Below, one piece after another: positions 25,738 through 35,468 of a DNA stretch of 64,000 bases. Source of the DNA: Lewinellaceae bacterium (GTDB taxonomy: Bacteria > Bacteroidota > Bacteroidia > Chitinophagales > Saprospiraceae); the NCBI GenBank assembly GCA_020636445.1, contig JACJXV010000013.1, positions 1 through 64,000 on the forward strand, in the 5' to 3' direction. A model generated the notes under the pieces. That model was not told the DNA's origin, searched no databases, and worked only from the letters and a program-made list of their open reading frames with translations. The stretch's first letter is position 1. Each line of letters opens with the position of its first letter. A program made the position numbers and the translations under genes.

Positions 25738-28289
25738 TTAAAGATTCAGTTGAATCCCGACAACCAGGAATTTACGGAATAAACTGGTGGCCATAACTGT
25801 TCTGGAAAATTCAGTAGTCTGGACCTGCACATATTGGTCACGATTAAAGATATTTCGAGCCATGAGAAAACACTCCATCTTTTTTTTGGGAATCTGGTGG
25901 TTGATATGAATGTCAAAAAACAACTGATTACGCCATTGAAAAGCCTGTTCCGGGAGGATAGCTTGCTGTGTCAGGCGAAATTGGGTGTTTTTTCCCCACT
26001 TGAAATGTGCCGTAAGTTCATTGGTCCAGATACGGTTTCGGATAGGAGGAGCATCTTCCTGGGTGCCGGTAAGGAAAGAGCCTTCCATTCGCCAGCGGAA
26101 ATTGAAAACCCCGGTGAAGGCACTATTAATTCCCACTTGCAGTCCGGATGTCTGGTTGACTGTTTTGCGAACAACGTTACTATTCAATTGGGTAAAGTAC
26201 CAATTGAAGCTTGTGTTGCCACGTAGGGAGATCAGTAAGCTAAGGGGATCAATTAAAAAGGAGTATCCACCAGCGCCTACTACTGTTCTTCTGTTTGATG
26301 GAAACTGAAACCAGGTGATCAGAAAAATCAGAGAGTCAATTTCCTGGTTTGCGAGGTAGTCATTGTCGGCAGTTTGGTAGCCAACGGAGAGGTGTTGGCT
26401 GCTTTGCGTTGTTAAATCATCGCGGCGAAAACTAATGCGGGTATTCCAGGTAGTTTGCCAAGCAAATCCGGGTTGATTGGTAAAGAAGGTGCGGCTGTCA
26501 GCGAAAATATTGGCCCGGTGTAAGTATTGAACCAGGGGAGGGGTGGAATAGCGAGTACCCTCAACGATTATTTTGCTGCTGGGGTTAGGGGTGATCAGTA
26601 AGCGGATATTGCTGTTGAGTGCCCATGTTTGTTGCTTACCCAGAGTGGCTATTCCGTTTTCAAAAAGGACCTGATCGGCATAAAGGCCCTCTGCCTGAGC
26701 ACTGACCTTTCCTTTAGGCCACAGGGTGTAGTTGAAAAGCGACTGGAATTTCGATTCCCGAAAACTACTTGCAAAGCCATAGGGTATTCCACCTGCTGGC
26801 AGGAATGTAAATTGGTCTTTCCGCCAGTTTTGATGGAGTGAAAATTCAATATCTCCCCGGGTTATTTTTTTTAGGTACGAAGCAGCTATGCTTGTTTCCT
26901 GCCGGCGAGTATCCAGTAGTGCGTCATACCCGGGAGTACCCGATACAGGTATAAGCTCCGTGGTTGTAACCGCCAGTGACTGATCGAAAAAATCCTGGGC
27001 GTAGGATACCTTGATATTCAATAACGAAGTGGCTGAAATCCGATTGCTATACTGTGCCTGGTTATAGAAAAATGATCGGTCGGTTTGTAGTTGAGACTGG
27101 AACCATGTATTACCATTTTGTAGATTTTGTTGGGTTATTCTCAGTTGTTTTCGGCTGTGTCGAAAATTGTAGCGCAAGAAGGAGCTATCAGATAACTCGT
27201 TTTGCCATTCCAGGGCAATGACGCTAAACGTTGGAGAACCATGAGTGTCTTGGTCATTGGTTTGGCGAAACCTTGCCTGATCATTGAGTATAAAACGCGT
27301 GTCAGTTTGTTGTTGAGTGCGGGTAAAATCGGTAAAACCACTCAGGTTTCCTCTCAGCGATGATTTTTTTCCCAACTTAACGCGATGAGCATACTGGCCA
27401 TAATGCAACCGGTTATCATAACTGCGCTCAAATGAAGGCATAGCTTTAACCAGGCTGTTAGCCAGGGGGTCAAAACTATATAAATTTATTTCCTCAGCAT
27501 TCTCCGAATTATAAGTTTCTTCCTCAAACGAGGTGGTATTGTAAGAGATATTGTTTGTTTCGGCAACTCCAAATCCTTTGTGCTTATCATGGAGTAAAAT
27601 CGCGCTGCCTTTGCCAACGTAATCCGTTAGACCCACCGGCTACGATTCGCCGGTGAGGAAACACCCAGTTTGGCTTAAGGTTAATCGCCACTTTTCAGAG
27701 CGGCGAAGGCCTTTTTCCAATTTATTGGTATGGTAATCCTCAATCGCCTCAACTTTATCGATAATCTTGATCGGTATATTACGTACACCCACGGAATAGC
27801 CACGGCCAAAAAGGTCTTCGCCATCGAGTAACAGGGTTTCCACAACTTTTCCCTTATAGGTAATTTCGCCAGTCCGCTCATTTACCGAAACCGGCAGACG
27901 CCGGAGCAAATCACACCGGGTCGCTTCACGGGCATATTGAACATCGTAGGTGATCGTATCTTATAACCATTTGGGGCGTTCAGAGATAATCACTTCCTCC
28001 AATTCCACGGCTCTGGGTTGTAGCGTGAAATAGACCTCCATGGAAGGTTGTTCCTCGGTTATGGTAATAGGTTTCTCCTGGGTTTATCGCGGCATGCCCA
28101 CAGCGGAGGCCTTAAGAATTCTGTGGTGTTTCAAGGTGTATTCTCACACCTGATTAGGATCGCATACCGGATGATTTGCCTGCTGCGTCAAGCAGAAGTA
28201 CATAACAATCACTACAGGTTGGCTCCTGCATTGATTACCTGGTCTTTGATAAAGCAAATTGATTGAATAAAATATTAGTGAATCCTCAT
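25738..28289 (-). pseudogene. TonB-dependent outer-membrane receptor, inactivated
   Basis: Reading from 28289 (ATG AGG ATT CAC then TAA), a regulatory-like (CarboxypepD) domain is present in broken frames. It is followed by ELEEVIISERPKWL and an in-frame TAA (27961-27963), then the plug domain (LLRRLP-SVNERTGEITYKGK, LLLDGEDLFGR) and a second in-frame TAG (27640-27642). After that comes an uninterrupted 632-codon beta-barrel part (25738-27636) ending in GIQLNL. The two stops and the barrel share one frame. The plug motif looks one residue short (LP-V for LPGV), so small indels are likely. In the intact family the protein sits in the outer membrane and works with a GLPGLI protein, whose remains lie just upstream. 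Confidence 0.85.
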
Positions 28290-28332
28290 CATACCCATTT
28301 GTAAAAGGCTAATTGTGGTGACGCTCCTGCTC

Positions 28333-28893
28333 TTAACCCGATATCATTCGATGTAGGTGTGAATATACCCATTTCAGGATCTCTTTGGCGGCCATGGCCT
28401 TCTGCCATCTTTTTACTGCTTGTTGGAATTCATCGCAGTAATTGGTCCAGGTAGCCGCCTTGGCTTCAGTTAGTTCCTTAGCCGCGGTGGGAGGGTCCGG
28501 TTGCCCTGTCTTGAGGGTTACCGATCTGGCCTGAATTTTATAAACGCCATCTGCGGAGCTTACTTCCAAGTGTAAACCGCAAACGGACCCAGGGCGGAAT
28601 GGCTGCTGTTACCTGTTCTCCTGAATTGGTGGTTGCTTTACGGCAAAGATAGCCGCCTATTAACCGCGTTTCGGGCTCTAGTTCCCACTGCTGCAAAGGC
28701 AATGATTCCTGCACAATCTGGGGTGAAGATGGGGCAAATAGATGAGCTGCAGGGTTAACTTGACGTATAGTTGTTTATCGTGTACCGGTTCTACTATCTG
28801 TCGGCTACATCAAAGGTATTTGTCAACCCATAATAACTTGTTTTGTAAAGAGAAAATGCTGTGACTGTTTTTTTGGAGAAATTTTACTTTCAT
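28333..28893 (-). pseudogene. GLPGLI-family protein, frameshifted remnant
   Basis: From a likely start at 28893 (ATG AAA GTA AAA TTT) the frames are broken by stops. One frame gives QQWELEPETR-IGGYLCRKATTN, which is the W-x-L-x-x-ET-x-x-I-x-GY-x-C-x-KATT core of the GLPGLI family. Another frame resumes with GLHLEVSSADGVYKIQA, corresponding to the family's GLPGLILEV part (the signature itself is damaged). It then runs openly to a stop at 28333. GLPGLI genes commonly precede this class of outer-membrane receptor in Bacteroidota. Function of the family is not established. Confidence 0.75.
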
Positions 28894-29639
28894 GCAAAAT
28901 AAGTATTATGGATAAGTGGGCAGTTGAAACTAGCAGGCTAAAAGAATGTTTCATAGAATCGTAGGGCTTTTTTTCACAACAAGGTGAATAATGAACGCTT
29001 CGTGCAAAATTTGATTACGGTGATAGATGATTCTGTCATTGCGGCCTGATGCTTATCGCCATAGCGGTCATGAAATGCCTCCAGTACCGAAACCATAGGA
29101 CTCACCGATGTTAACGTATATCGTATGGGTTACTGGCAGTCAGCTGCAATAACGGTATAGCGAAGTTGCATTAATCGCCGGAATCAATGGATAAAACTTA
29201 GCGTAAAGTAGCTCATGCTGATCGTTTTGGATTAAGGATGCGAACTACTGAGTTTCGCAGGCTGTGGCATGAATTTGGCATCATTGAAAATAACCAAATG
29301 TGCGCATACTCTAGAATAATCCCCATACAACAAGTACTGACCGTTGTCGCTCATCTCCGCTGTGCCTTTTCAAGGAACCCCTGTGGTCATAAAAAAAATA
29401 ATACGCAATAGAATGTCATAAAGTTTGGGTTACCTCTCTGTTCAGGCTTTTCAAACGCTACTTTACCAAGGATCTGACGCAATAATATTGCGGGATAACA
29501 AGTTTTGATCTGTTTTTATAAACCCAACTATTTTGGGTTTTGGCTCAATTTGCTCAATTGCAGTTTGCTCAAACTTGGCTCAATTTGGCTCAACTTGGCT
29601 CATTGGCCGGAGGCCGGTTTTTACCTTGGTTCGCTGGAG
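28894..29639. other. degenerate sequence inside the decayed island
   Basis: No open gene. On the minus strand, 29060-28960 briefly reads like protein (VLEAFHDRYGDKHQAAMTE), suggesting an old coding remnant that I cannot assign. At 29540-29605 there are tandem 'TTGGCTCAA' words. Confidence 0.4.
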
Positions 29640-29998
29640 GTCTTCAGATTCTATACGGGCTATTGGCCGGTCTTCTGACCGGCGGAACATGATAGCTTAT
29701 ACTGGCGTGTTGGTGCATTAGCTTCAATTTCAGCCCATCAACCCCATAAACCAAGGGAACTTAGTGAGCGATATAAACCGAGTGAGCTATTGCGAACGGT
29801 CATAAACCGAGCGAACGCAGTGAGCGATATAAATTGGTTATCAGTGCGTTAGTGTATTGGAAAAAATAAACCTCATAAACTGAGTGAGCCTTAGCGAACG
29901 ATATAAACCGAGCAAAGCGGCATAAACTAGTCCTGCGTATTGGCTGTTGGCAAAAAATAATCCTCGTAAACCGAACGAGCGCAGTAAGCGATATGAAC
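29640..29998. repeat. direct repeat flanking the decayed island, copy B
   Basis: Same order of parts as copy A: TTC-tipped hairpin remnant, CCGGTCTTCTGACCGG (29667-29682), 'cggaacatgata', 'cattagcttcaatttcagcc', then the CGAACGCAGTGAGCGATATAAA block. One extra stretch near 29752-29810 (approximately 55-60 bp) made of the same words is absent from copy A. Direct orientation relative to copy A. Confidence 0.85.
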
Positions 29999-30088
29999 CT
30001 TGAAAAAGCTTGCTGGGTGTCAAGCCATTTCATGAGGGGGCAAACTGCCAAAACGCCAACTCGCTAACCGCCAATACGCTAAAAAAAC

Positions 30089-30124
30089 CATCCCGAACTT
30101 TGGACAGTGCCAAAATTCGGGATG
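30089..30124 (-). terminator. terminator of the CHU_C adhesin gene
   Basis: Stem CATCCCGAAcTTTGG / CCAAAaTTCGGGATG. Read on the minus strand it is followed by a run of seven T (complement of 30081-30087), 35 bp beyond the stop at 30159. Its stem sequence is shared with 21206-21243. Confidence 0.8.
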
Positions 30125-30158
30125 TTTTCTATTGCTTGCGAGAAGCTCCGCTTTTCGC

Positions 30159-33100
30159 TTATCGGATCACAGCAATATCGCCGCGATATACCAGGCTCAC
30201 CTGGTCGATGAATTCCACCTCAACGATGTACACGTAGACACCTTGGTTCACAACTTCGTTTCCGGCAAAACCATCCCAGAGGATAGCGCCACCCAGGCAA
30301 TCGGGAGCCATACCCTTCCGTTCCGCTACGAGGTTCCCCCAGCGGTCGAAGATCCGGGCATAGGTGATCTGTTGCACCCCTTTACAGGCAAAGATGCGGA
30401 ATTCGTCGTTGCGACCATCGCCATTAGGGGAGAAAGCATTGGGCACAAAGACATTGCGGTTGCGGTCAAGTTCGACGAAAACCTCTCCGGATGCCTGGCA
30501 GCCATTTTCGTCGACTACTGTCAGGGTATACTGACGGTCGTCGCGCAAGTCGACAATGAAGGGATTGGCAACATTATTGGCTGAAAGAAAATCACCGGGT
30601 GCCCAAAGGAATGAATCAATGGGCAGCGAAGCGGTAATGATCGGTTGGAGCTGGGTAAGTGAATCACCCAGTTCCACTACAATCTCTGCCGGATCAAACG
30701 TTACTGTGATTTGGTCCGGTTGAAATACCTCGATGGTGTCAACGAAAGAACAGCCCTGGGCGTCTTCAATCGTAATGATATGGGAACCAGCGAAAATGGT
30801 AGCCTGCTGGTCTGGTGTAAAGTTGATGCCGCTATTATCCACCGTAAAGGTGTAATCGAACAGCATCGTGCCATTACCACCAAAGATGGTGTCAATGCTG
30901 ATGAACGTGGCATCACCAAAACACCGTGGCGGGGCTACGGGGTTGATAGCCGCTACAATCGGCGGGGGTTGCAGGATTTCGTATCGCAGGGAATCCTGGC
31001 ATCCACGAATATCCGTTACCGTTACGCTGTAGGTTCCTGCCGCTAAGCCCTCAGCCAGTGGTGAAGTGGGGGCGCCAATGCCCGCTGACCAGGTAAAGGG
31101 ACTAGCTCCCAGTGGGTTTATGTTATCGGTGTCATTGACCTGTACCGCCAATACCCCGGTGGATTCGCCTTCACAACCAGCGTTACGGGTTAGCCCGGCA
31201 TTAACGCTTAGCATTAATACGGCTGGTTCGCCTACCGTGGCCGTCTGGACAAGGGTACAGTTGTTGGCATCAGTTATGGTAACGGTATAATTACCGGGTG
31301 CTAACTGATTGACACTATCAAGGGCAGCCCCGGTACTCCACAGATACTGGAATCCGCCTACGCCGCCACTTGCTATAATGCGAATCCCCCCATCCTGGAG
31401 GCTATTACAACTGACATCCGTAGCTGTCGGGGTCGCTTCAATAGCCGGTGGACTGGGGATATTAATACTCTCAATGACTTCACAGTTGTTGGAATCGATC
31501 ACCCGGACGGAGTTGAGGTTGGCTACCAGTTGCTGTGCCGTTGAACTGCTCACCAGGCTGTCGATTTCTCCGCTGCTCCAAATGAAGGAGAAGATACCTG
31601 CTGCTCCATCACTGTACAGGGCGCTGGCGGTTACCCGGCCGTCTGTCCGGCCTTCAAAACAGCTTACGGCTACCGTATCCATGAACGTTACGGTAATGCT
31701 AGGCGGATCAGGCAGGGTGGAGCTTCCCAACAGGGGAGGGCAACCATTGGCATCGGTTACCGTTACTTCGTAATTACCTGCCCGCAGGCCGGTGGCTAAC
31801 ATTCCGGTTTGGGAATTACTCCAGTTGAAGGTATACGGTCCTGTACCGCCACTGACGAATATTTCCAGTTCGCCATCAGCACTGCCAGGGCAGGAAGGTA
31901 CCGAACTGCTGATTCCGTCCAGCATCAGGGGTAAGGGCTCAATGACCTGGGCGGAGTCGACTAACTGACAACCATCGGCAGCCGTTATCGTGACCCGGTA
32001 GGTGCCGGGTGCTAATCCGGTAATGGTTTCGCCACTAAGCCCATTACTCCAGCTGTACCCGGTAATCGGACTCCCTGCTGGTTGGGCTACAATGGTCAGT
32101 TGCCCGTTGCTATCCCCGGGGCAGGAAACGGTATCGCTGGCAAAACTGGTAATCTGGGGTGGAACGGGTGCCGAAATGGCAATCGTAAAGGTCGCCGGGC
32201 AAGCATTAGCATCCGTTACGTTCAGGGTGTAAGGACCCTGACTCAGATTCAAGGCAAAAGAATCCGTAGCAATGGTAGTACCAAGGCTATCAACCCATGC
32301 ATACTGGTAAGGACCGGTCCCCCCGGAGGCCACCACACTCACACTACCATCATTGCCCACCAGACAGGATTCATTGACCAGTGTGAGGGTGTCAATCACC
32401 AGCGAATCAGGTTGATTGATGGTGATGGTATCCGCAACCGAACAACCGGCAGGATCACCATCGCGCATCGTGACGATATACTCCCCGGCACAGAGGTCAC
32501 TCAGGATACTGCTGGTATTATTATTTACAGGAGGGGTACTGCCTGTAGCGCTCCAGGTGAAAACAAAAGGTTCTGCCCGAACACCTCCCTGAGAACTACC
32601 CACGGCCACAATCTGACCATTGCAGCTGTTAAAGCAGGAAGCATCAGTGGGGGTAGCATCAATACGCAGCGTTTTAGTGGTTTGCACCGTAAAGCAGCGG
32701 GTGAGGGTACACCCGTTATCATCCGTGATGGTGACGCAGTACTGACCACCTTCCAGGTTGTTGCGGGCGCTGGTAGCACCCGTGGAAGACGTAGCTAAAT
32801 CAGCCCATTGGAATGTGTATTGCCCCCCAGCAGCAACTCCACCTGTCGGACGCAGGGTGATAGACCCATTGCCTGATCCCGTACAGGTGGCTGCCGTAAT
32901 CTGCGCATTGGGCACAATTAGGGCGGGTTCGGAGATGGGTTCAGCATTGGTTGCTTCACAACCACTGGGAGCTGTGACCGTAATACTATAGGTCCCTGGA
33001 GGTAAACTATCTACGCTGGAGCCGGTTTGTCCCGGAATGGACCAGCGATAACGGTATCCCGTTGTGTTTGTTACTAGTGCAGAGTTGAGCAGGATTTCAG

Positions 33101-34802
33101 CATTAAGCGTACCATCGTTAGCTCCCGGACAGGATAAGTCGGTAGCGGTTAGCCGTACAATTAGGTCGGGTGGTTGTGGAATTTCCACGGTATCCCGGAG
33201 TGTGTTCGCAGGCGTGGAATTATCTGAAACGATAACCTCGTATCTGCCGGGCTCAAGATTGGGAATACGGGCACTGGTGTTGGGTGGAACAATGCCTCCT
33301 GCTACAACACCACTGTTGGGATTGGTAGGCGGCAAGGTAGTCCAGCTGACATTGTAAGGGGGAGTTCCCTGGGCTACGGAAACGATTAAAGCTCCATTGC
33401 CTTGCCCCTTACACTCAATGCTGTCAACACTGACATTGAGGAACAGAATATCATTGGACACATTGACCCGGCCATCGCGAAGCAGATAGCCGATGTTTTC
33501 GCCAACATCATCCCCTACAACACCTTTTGCCGGACCGGGAGGTAAAAAGGCTACCGGGCTGGTTTCCCCAATCGTACCAATAACGGTGAAACACAGTTCC
33601 AGCAAAATGGAACTATCGGGCAGGGAAACGAGATTGAGGTTGGTGTTAAACCAGGAAATGGTTAGCGAATCACTCCCGGGGTTATGATTGATTGAACCGG
33701 CGTCAAAACCAGGCAAGCTAGTATTGCGGTTGCGGGTTTGTTCGAATTGCAGGACGGTGGGGTCCCAGCGGATGCGCAATTCCGTAAGCAGGAGGTTATC
33801 GAAGTTTTCAACATAAAGCGGCAAGCAGATAACATCGCCATTGCGTGCATTTTGGAGAGGCAGCGAGAAAATGACGGATTTACAGGAGGCCATGTCAACA
33901 CTGGCTTCGCCCGAACAGCTGATGCCATCTTCAGCGATGATGCGATAGGTGCCGGCCTCGGGAACGAAAAACCGGACAGTATCCCCGTTGAAGTAGGGGC
34001 CGTTCGTAAGAATTTCCGCCTGGGCATCGGGATTTGAATCGGAAACGATATCGATGGTGTACCGGGCGGTAGAGTCATATTCGGGCATCCCGCCACGCAC
34101 TACAAAAGAACCGATACAATCATTGCCATTAATACTGGTTTGAATATCGCTGATGCTTACTCCGGATAAATAAACGACTTCGATGGCTGCATCGGCATTG
34201 AGATTGACACAGGGACCGGATTCCGTGGTATTGGGGAGCGCTTCGAACCCGGGTCTGGCAAAATTATCTATCGTAATCGGGGCAAAGAAGAAGCCCACAG
34301 GGCCGCCGTTGTTAAAACCGCTTTGCAGATCACCCAGGTTGCTCAGGGTAATGTTCCCATTACGACTACCCCGGCTGATCCACATGCCATCCGTTTGGCG
34401 GCGAACCTGGCCTTGAATGATGACCGAGTCGCGCCGGTTAAGGCATGGGTCCGCCAGGATATCCCGTAAGGTCGGACCAGTAATGGTCGGAGGACAGTCA
34501 TAAAACGCATACCCGATTCCCGAAGGGGTAGCCAGGTTAGGGTCGTTAAAAACAAAAGCTCCATTGTGGACTAAGCGCAGGGAATCGTTCAAACAGAGGA
34601 AAACCCGGTTGCGCGTAACGCTGTTGCTTTGCCCGAAAAACTGCCCTAGCGAAAAATTACCAGCACTGGCGGTGCAATCCATACGCAGGTTCCCTGTGGG
34701 CATTCCGCGTAAAGGTTGTTCGAGAAAAATGTTCTCGGGAATTTGCGCAGATAAAACGCTGGTAGTCAGAAATACGGCCAAGAAGAAAAAATACCTGGTC
34801 AT
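30159..34802 (-). CDS. secreted adhesin-like protein with SprB-type repeats and CHU_C (T9SS type B) domain
   Basis: 1548 aa from the ATG at 34802 (MTRYFFFLAVFLTTSVLSAQ, a signal peptide; an upstream in-frame start at 34886 would put the signal internally). After an N-terminal region of unknown fold comes a cohesin-like domain (GDVICLPLYVENFDNLLLTE to GRVNV, about 325-465). About ten or eleven SprB-type repeats follow, each with C-x-G-x-x-[ND]G ... GG-x-G-x-Y-x-[YF]-x-W ... G-x-Y-x-V-x-[VI]-x-D-x-x-x-C. The end is a CHU_C domain (NVFVPNAFSPNGDGRNDEF, WDGFAGNEVVNQGVYVYIVE), the T9SS type-B signal. It is probably exported to the cell surface, by analogy with the SprB gliding adhesin; a direct role in gliding is not shown by the sequence. 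Confidence 0.9.
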   Translation of the reverse strand: MTRYFFFLAVFLTTSVLSAQIPENIFLEQPLRGMPTGNLRMDCTASAGNFSLGQFFGQSNSVTRNRVFLCLNDSLRLVHNGAFVFNDPNLATPSGIGYAFYDCPPTITGPTLRDILADPCLNRRDSVIIQGQVRRQTDGMWISRGSRNGNITLSNLGDLQSGFNNGGPVGFFFAPITIDNFARPGFEALPNTTESGPCVNLNADAAIEVVYLSGVSISDIQTSINGNDCIGSFVVRGGMPEYDSTARYTIDIVSDSNPDAQAEILTNGPYFNGDTVRFFVPEAGTYRIIAEDGISCSGEASVDMASCKSVIFSLPLQNARNGDVICLPLYVENFDNLLLTELRIRWDPTVLQFEQTRNRNTSLPGFDAGSINHNPGSDSLTISWFNTNLNLVSLPDSSILLELCFTVIGTIGETSPVAFLPPGPAKGVVGDDVGENIGYLLRDGRVNVSNDILFLNVSVDSIECKGQGNGALIVSVAQGTPPYNVSWTTLPPTNPNSGVVAGGIVPPNTSARIPNLEPGRYEVIVSDNSTPANTLRDTVEIPQPPDLIVRLTATDLSCPGANDGTLNAEILLNSALVTNTTGYRYRWSIPGQTGSSVDSLPPGTYSITVTAPSGCEATNAEPISEPALIVPNAQITAATCTGSGNGSITLRPTGGVAAGGQYTFQWADLATSSTGATSARNNLEGGQYCVTITDDNGCTLTRCFTVQTTKTLRIDATPTDASCFNSCNGQIVAVGSSQGGVRAEPFVFTWSATGSTPPVNNNTSSILSDLCAGEYIVTMRDGDPAGCSVADTITINQPDSLVIDTLTLVNESCLVGNDGSVSVVASGGTGPYQYAWVDSLGTTIATDSFALNLSQGPYTLNVTDANACPATFTIAISAPVPPQITSFASDTVSCPGDSNGQLTIVAQPAGSPITGYSWSNGLSGETITGLAPGTYRVTITAADGCQLVDSAQVIEPLPLMLDGISSSVPSCPGSADGELEIFVSGGTGPYTFNWSNSQTGMLATGLRAGNYEVTVTDANGCPPLLGSSTLPDPPSITVTFMDTVAVSCFEGRTDGRVTASALYSDGAAGIFSFIWSSGEIDSLVSSSTAQQLVANLNSVRVIDSNNCEVIESINIPSPPAIEATPTATDVSCNSLQDGGIRIIASGGVGGFQYLWSTGAALDSVNQLAPGNYTVTITDANNCTLVQTATVGEPAVLMLSVNAGLTRNAGCEGESTGVLAVQVNDTDNINPLGASPFTWSAGIGAPTSPLAEGLAAGTYSVTVTDIRGCQDSLRYEILQPPPIVAAINPVAPPRCFGDATFISIDTIFGGNGTMLFDYTFTVDNSGINFTPDQQATIFAGSHIITIEDAQGCSFVDTIEVFQPDQITVTFDPAEIVVELGDSLTQLQPIITASLPIDSFLWAPGDFLSANNVANPFIVDLRDDRQYTLTVVDENGCQASGEVFVELDRNRNVFVPNAFSPNGDGRNDEFRIFACKGVQQITYARIFDRWGNLVAERKGMAPDCLGGAILWDGFAGNEVVNQGVYVYIVEVEFIDQVSLVYRGDIAVIR

Positions 34803-35468
34803 TGAGGTTCTACTTTGGATGAATGATGCCTGTTGAAAAGAAACCCAAGGGCTCCCCTTCAGGGTAGGGCAATGACAATGTGCCAAGGACCTCCGCAGCA
34901 GGATTAGGAAAGCGTGCTAACCATGCAGAAAAGGGGTGACAATGACACCTAGCGTTTCTACAACGACCACTTGCCCCTGAAAATTACGCCGCAATTTAAG
35001 AATAACGTCAAAACAGGAAAGGATGAAGGGTTGGAAAGAACATTCAAAAGCATATAATACCGGATTGGGGTTTATATCAGTGGACCCCAAACTTTCATTA
35101 GCCATGGAATAGCTACGCCGAAAACAGCATAGGGAAGGTGGATTATTTTTTAGTAGATCAACTTATTACTTAAGTTTCCATGGTTTTTTTTTCGCCTAAA
35201 AGAAGCCGGACTAGACCGCTAATTGGTTGCTCGTTGCTCGTTACTGGTTGAACGTTTTTCACCAGCCCCTAGGCAGGCAGGCAGATTTTCATATCTGCTA
35301 AAAGCCGTTTTATTAGTGGGCTGATTTTTCAGCCCGAAGCAGTCTGGGCAAGTTTCCCATTACCCGCCTCAGGCGGGCCCACCCGCCGGAGGCGGACAAG
35401 TTTCACTGCTCACTGCCCACTGCAGTAAAGCCAATAGTTTTTTAAATTAAGGTGTACACATTGCCTGC
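34803..35468. other. 666-bp spacer with several hairpins
   Basis: No supported gene; a 62-codon frame at 34917-35105 on the minus strand has no family features. It contains heptamer-like words near 35222-35247 (reverse complement of AACCAGTAACGAGCAACGAG), the mini-hairpins at 35281-35335, and a GC-rich inverted repeat CCGCCTCAGGCGG / CCGCCGGAGGCGG near 35363-35394. Confidence 0.5.
35281..35335. repeat. paired mini-hairpin element, copy with T-rich tips
   Basis: GCAGATTTTCATATCTGC (35281-35298) and GGGCTGATTTTTCAGCCC (35318-35335) lie 19 bp apart. They share the pair layout and a TTC in the loop with the other family members, but the tips are longer, so membership is less certain. Confidence 0.5.

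Noticed and set aside
30132..30584. 150-codon plus-strand frame opposite the CHU_C gene
   Set aside because: Antisense shadow of the well-supported CHU_C domain.
34917..35105. 62-codon minus-strand gene upstream of the CHU_C gene
   Set aside because: No signal, motif or conserved context; sits in a repeat-rich spacer.
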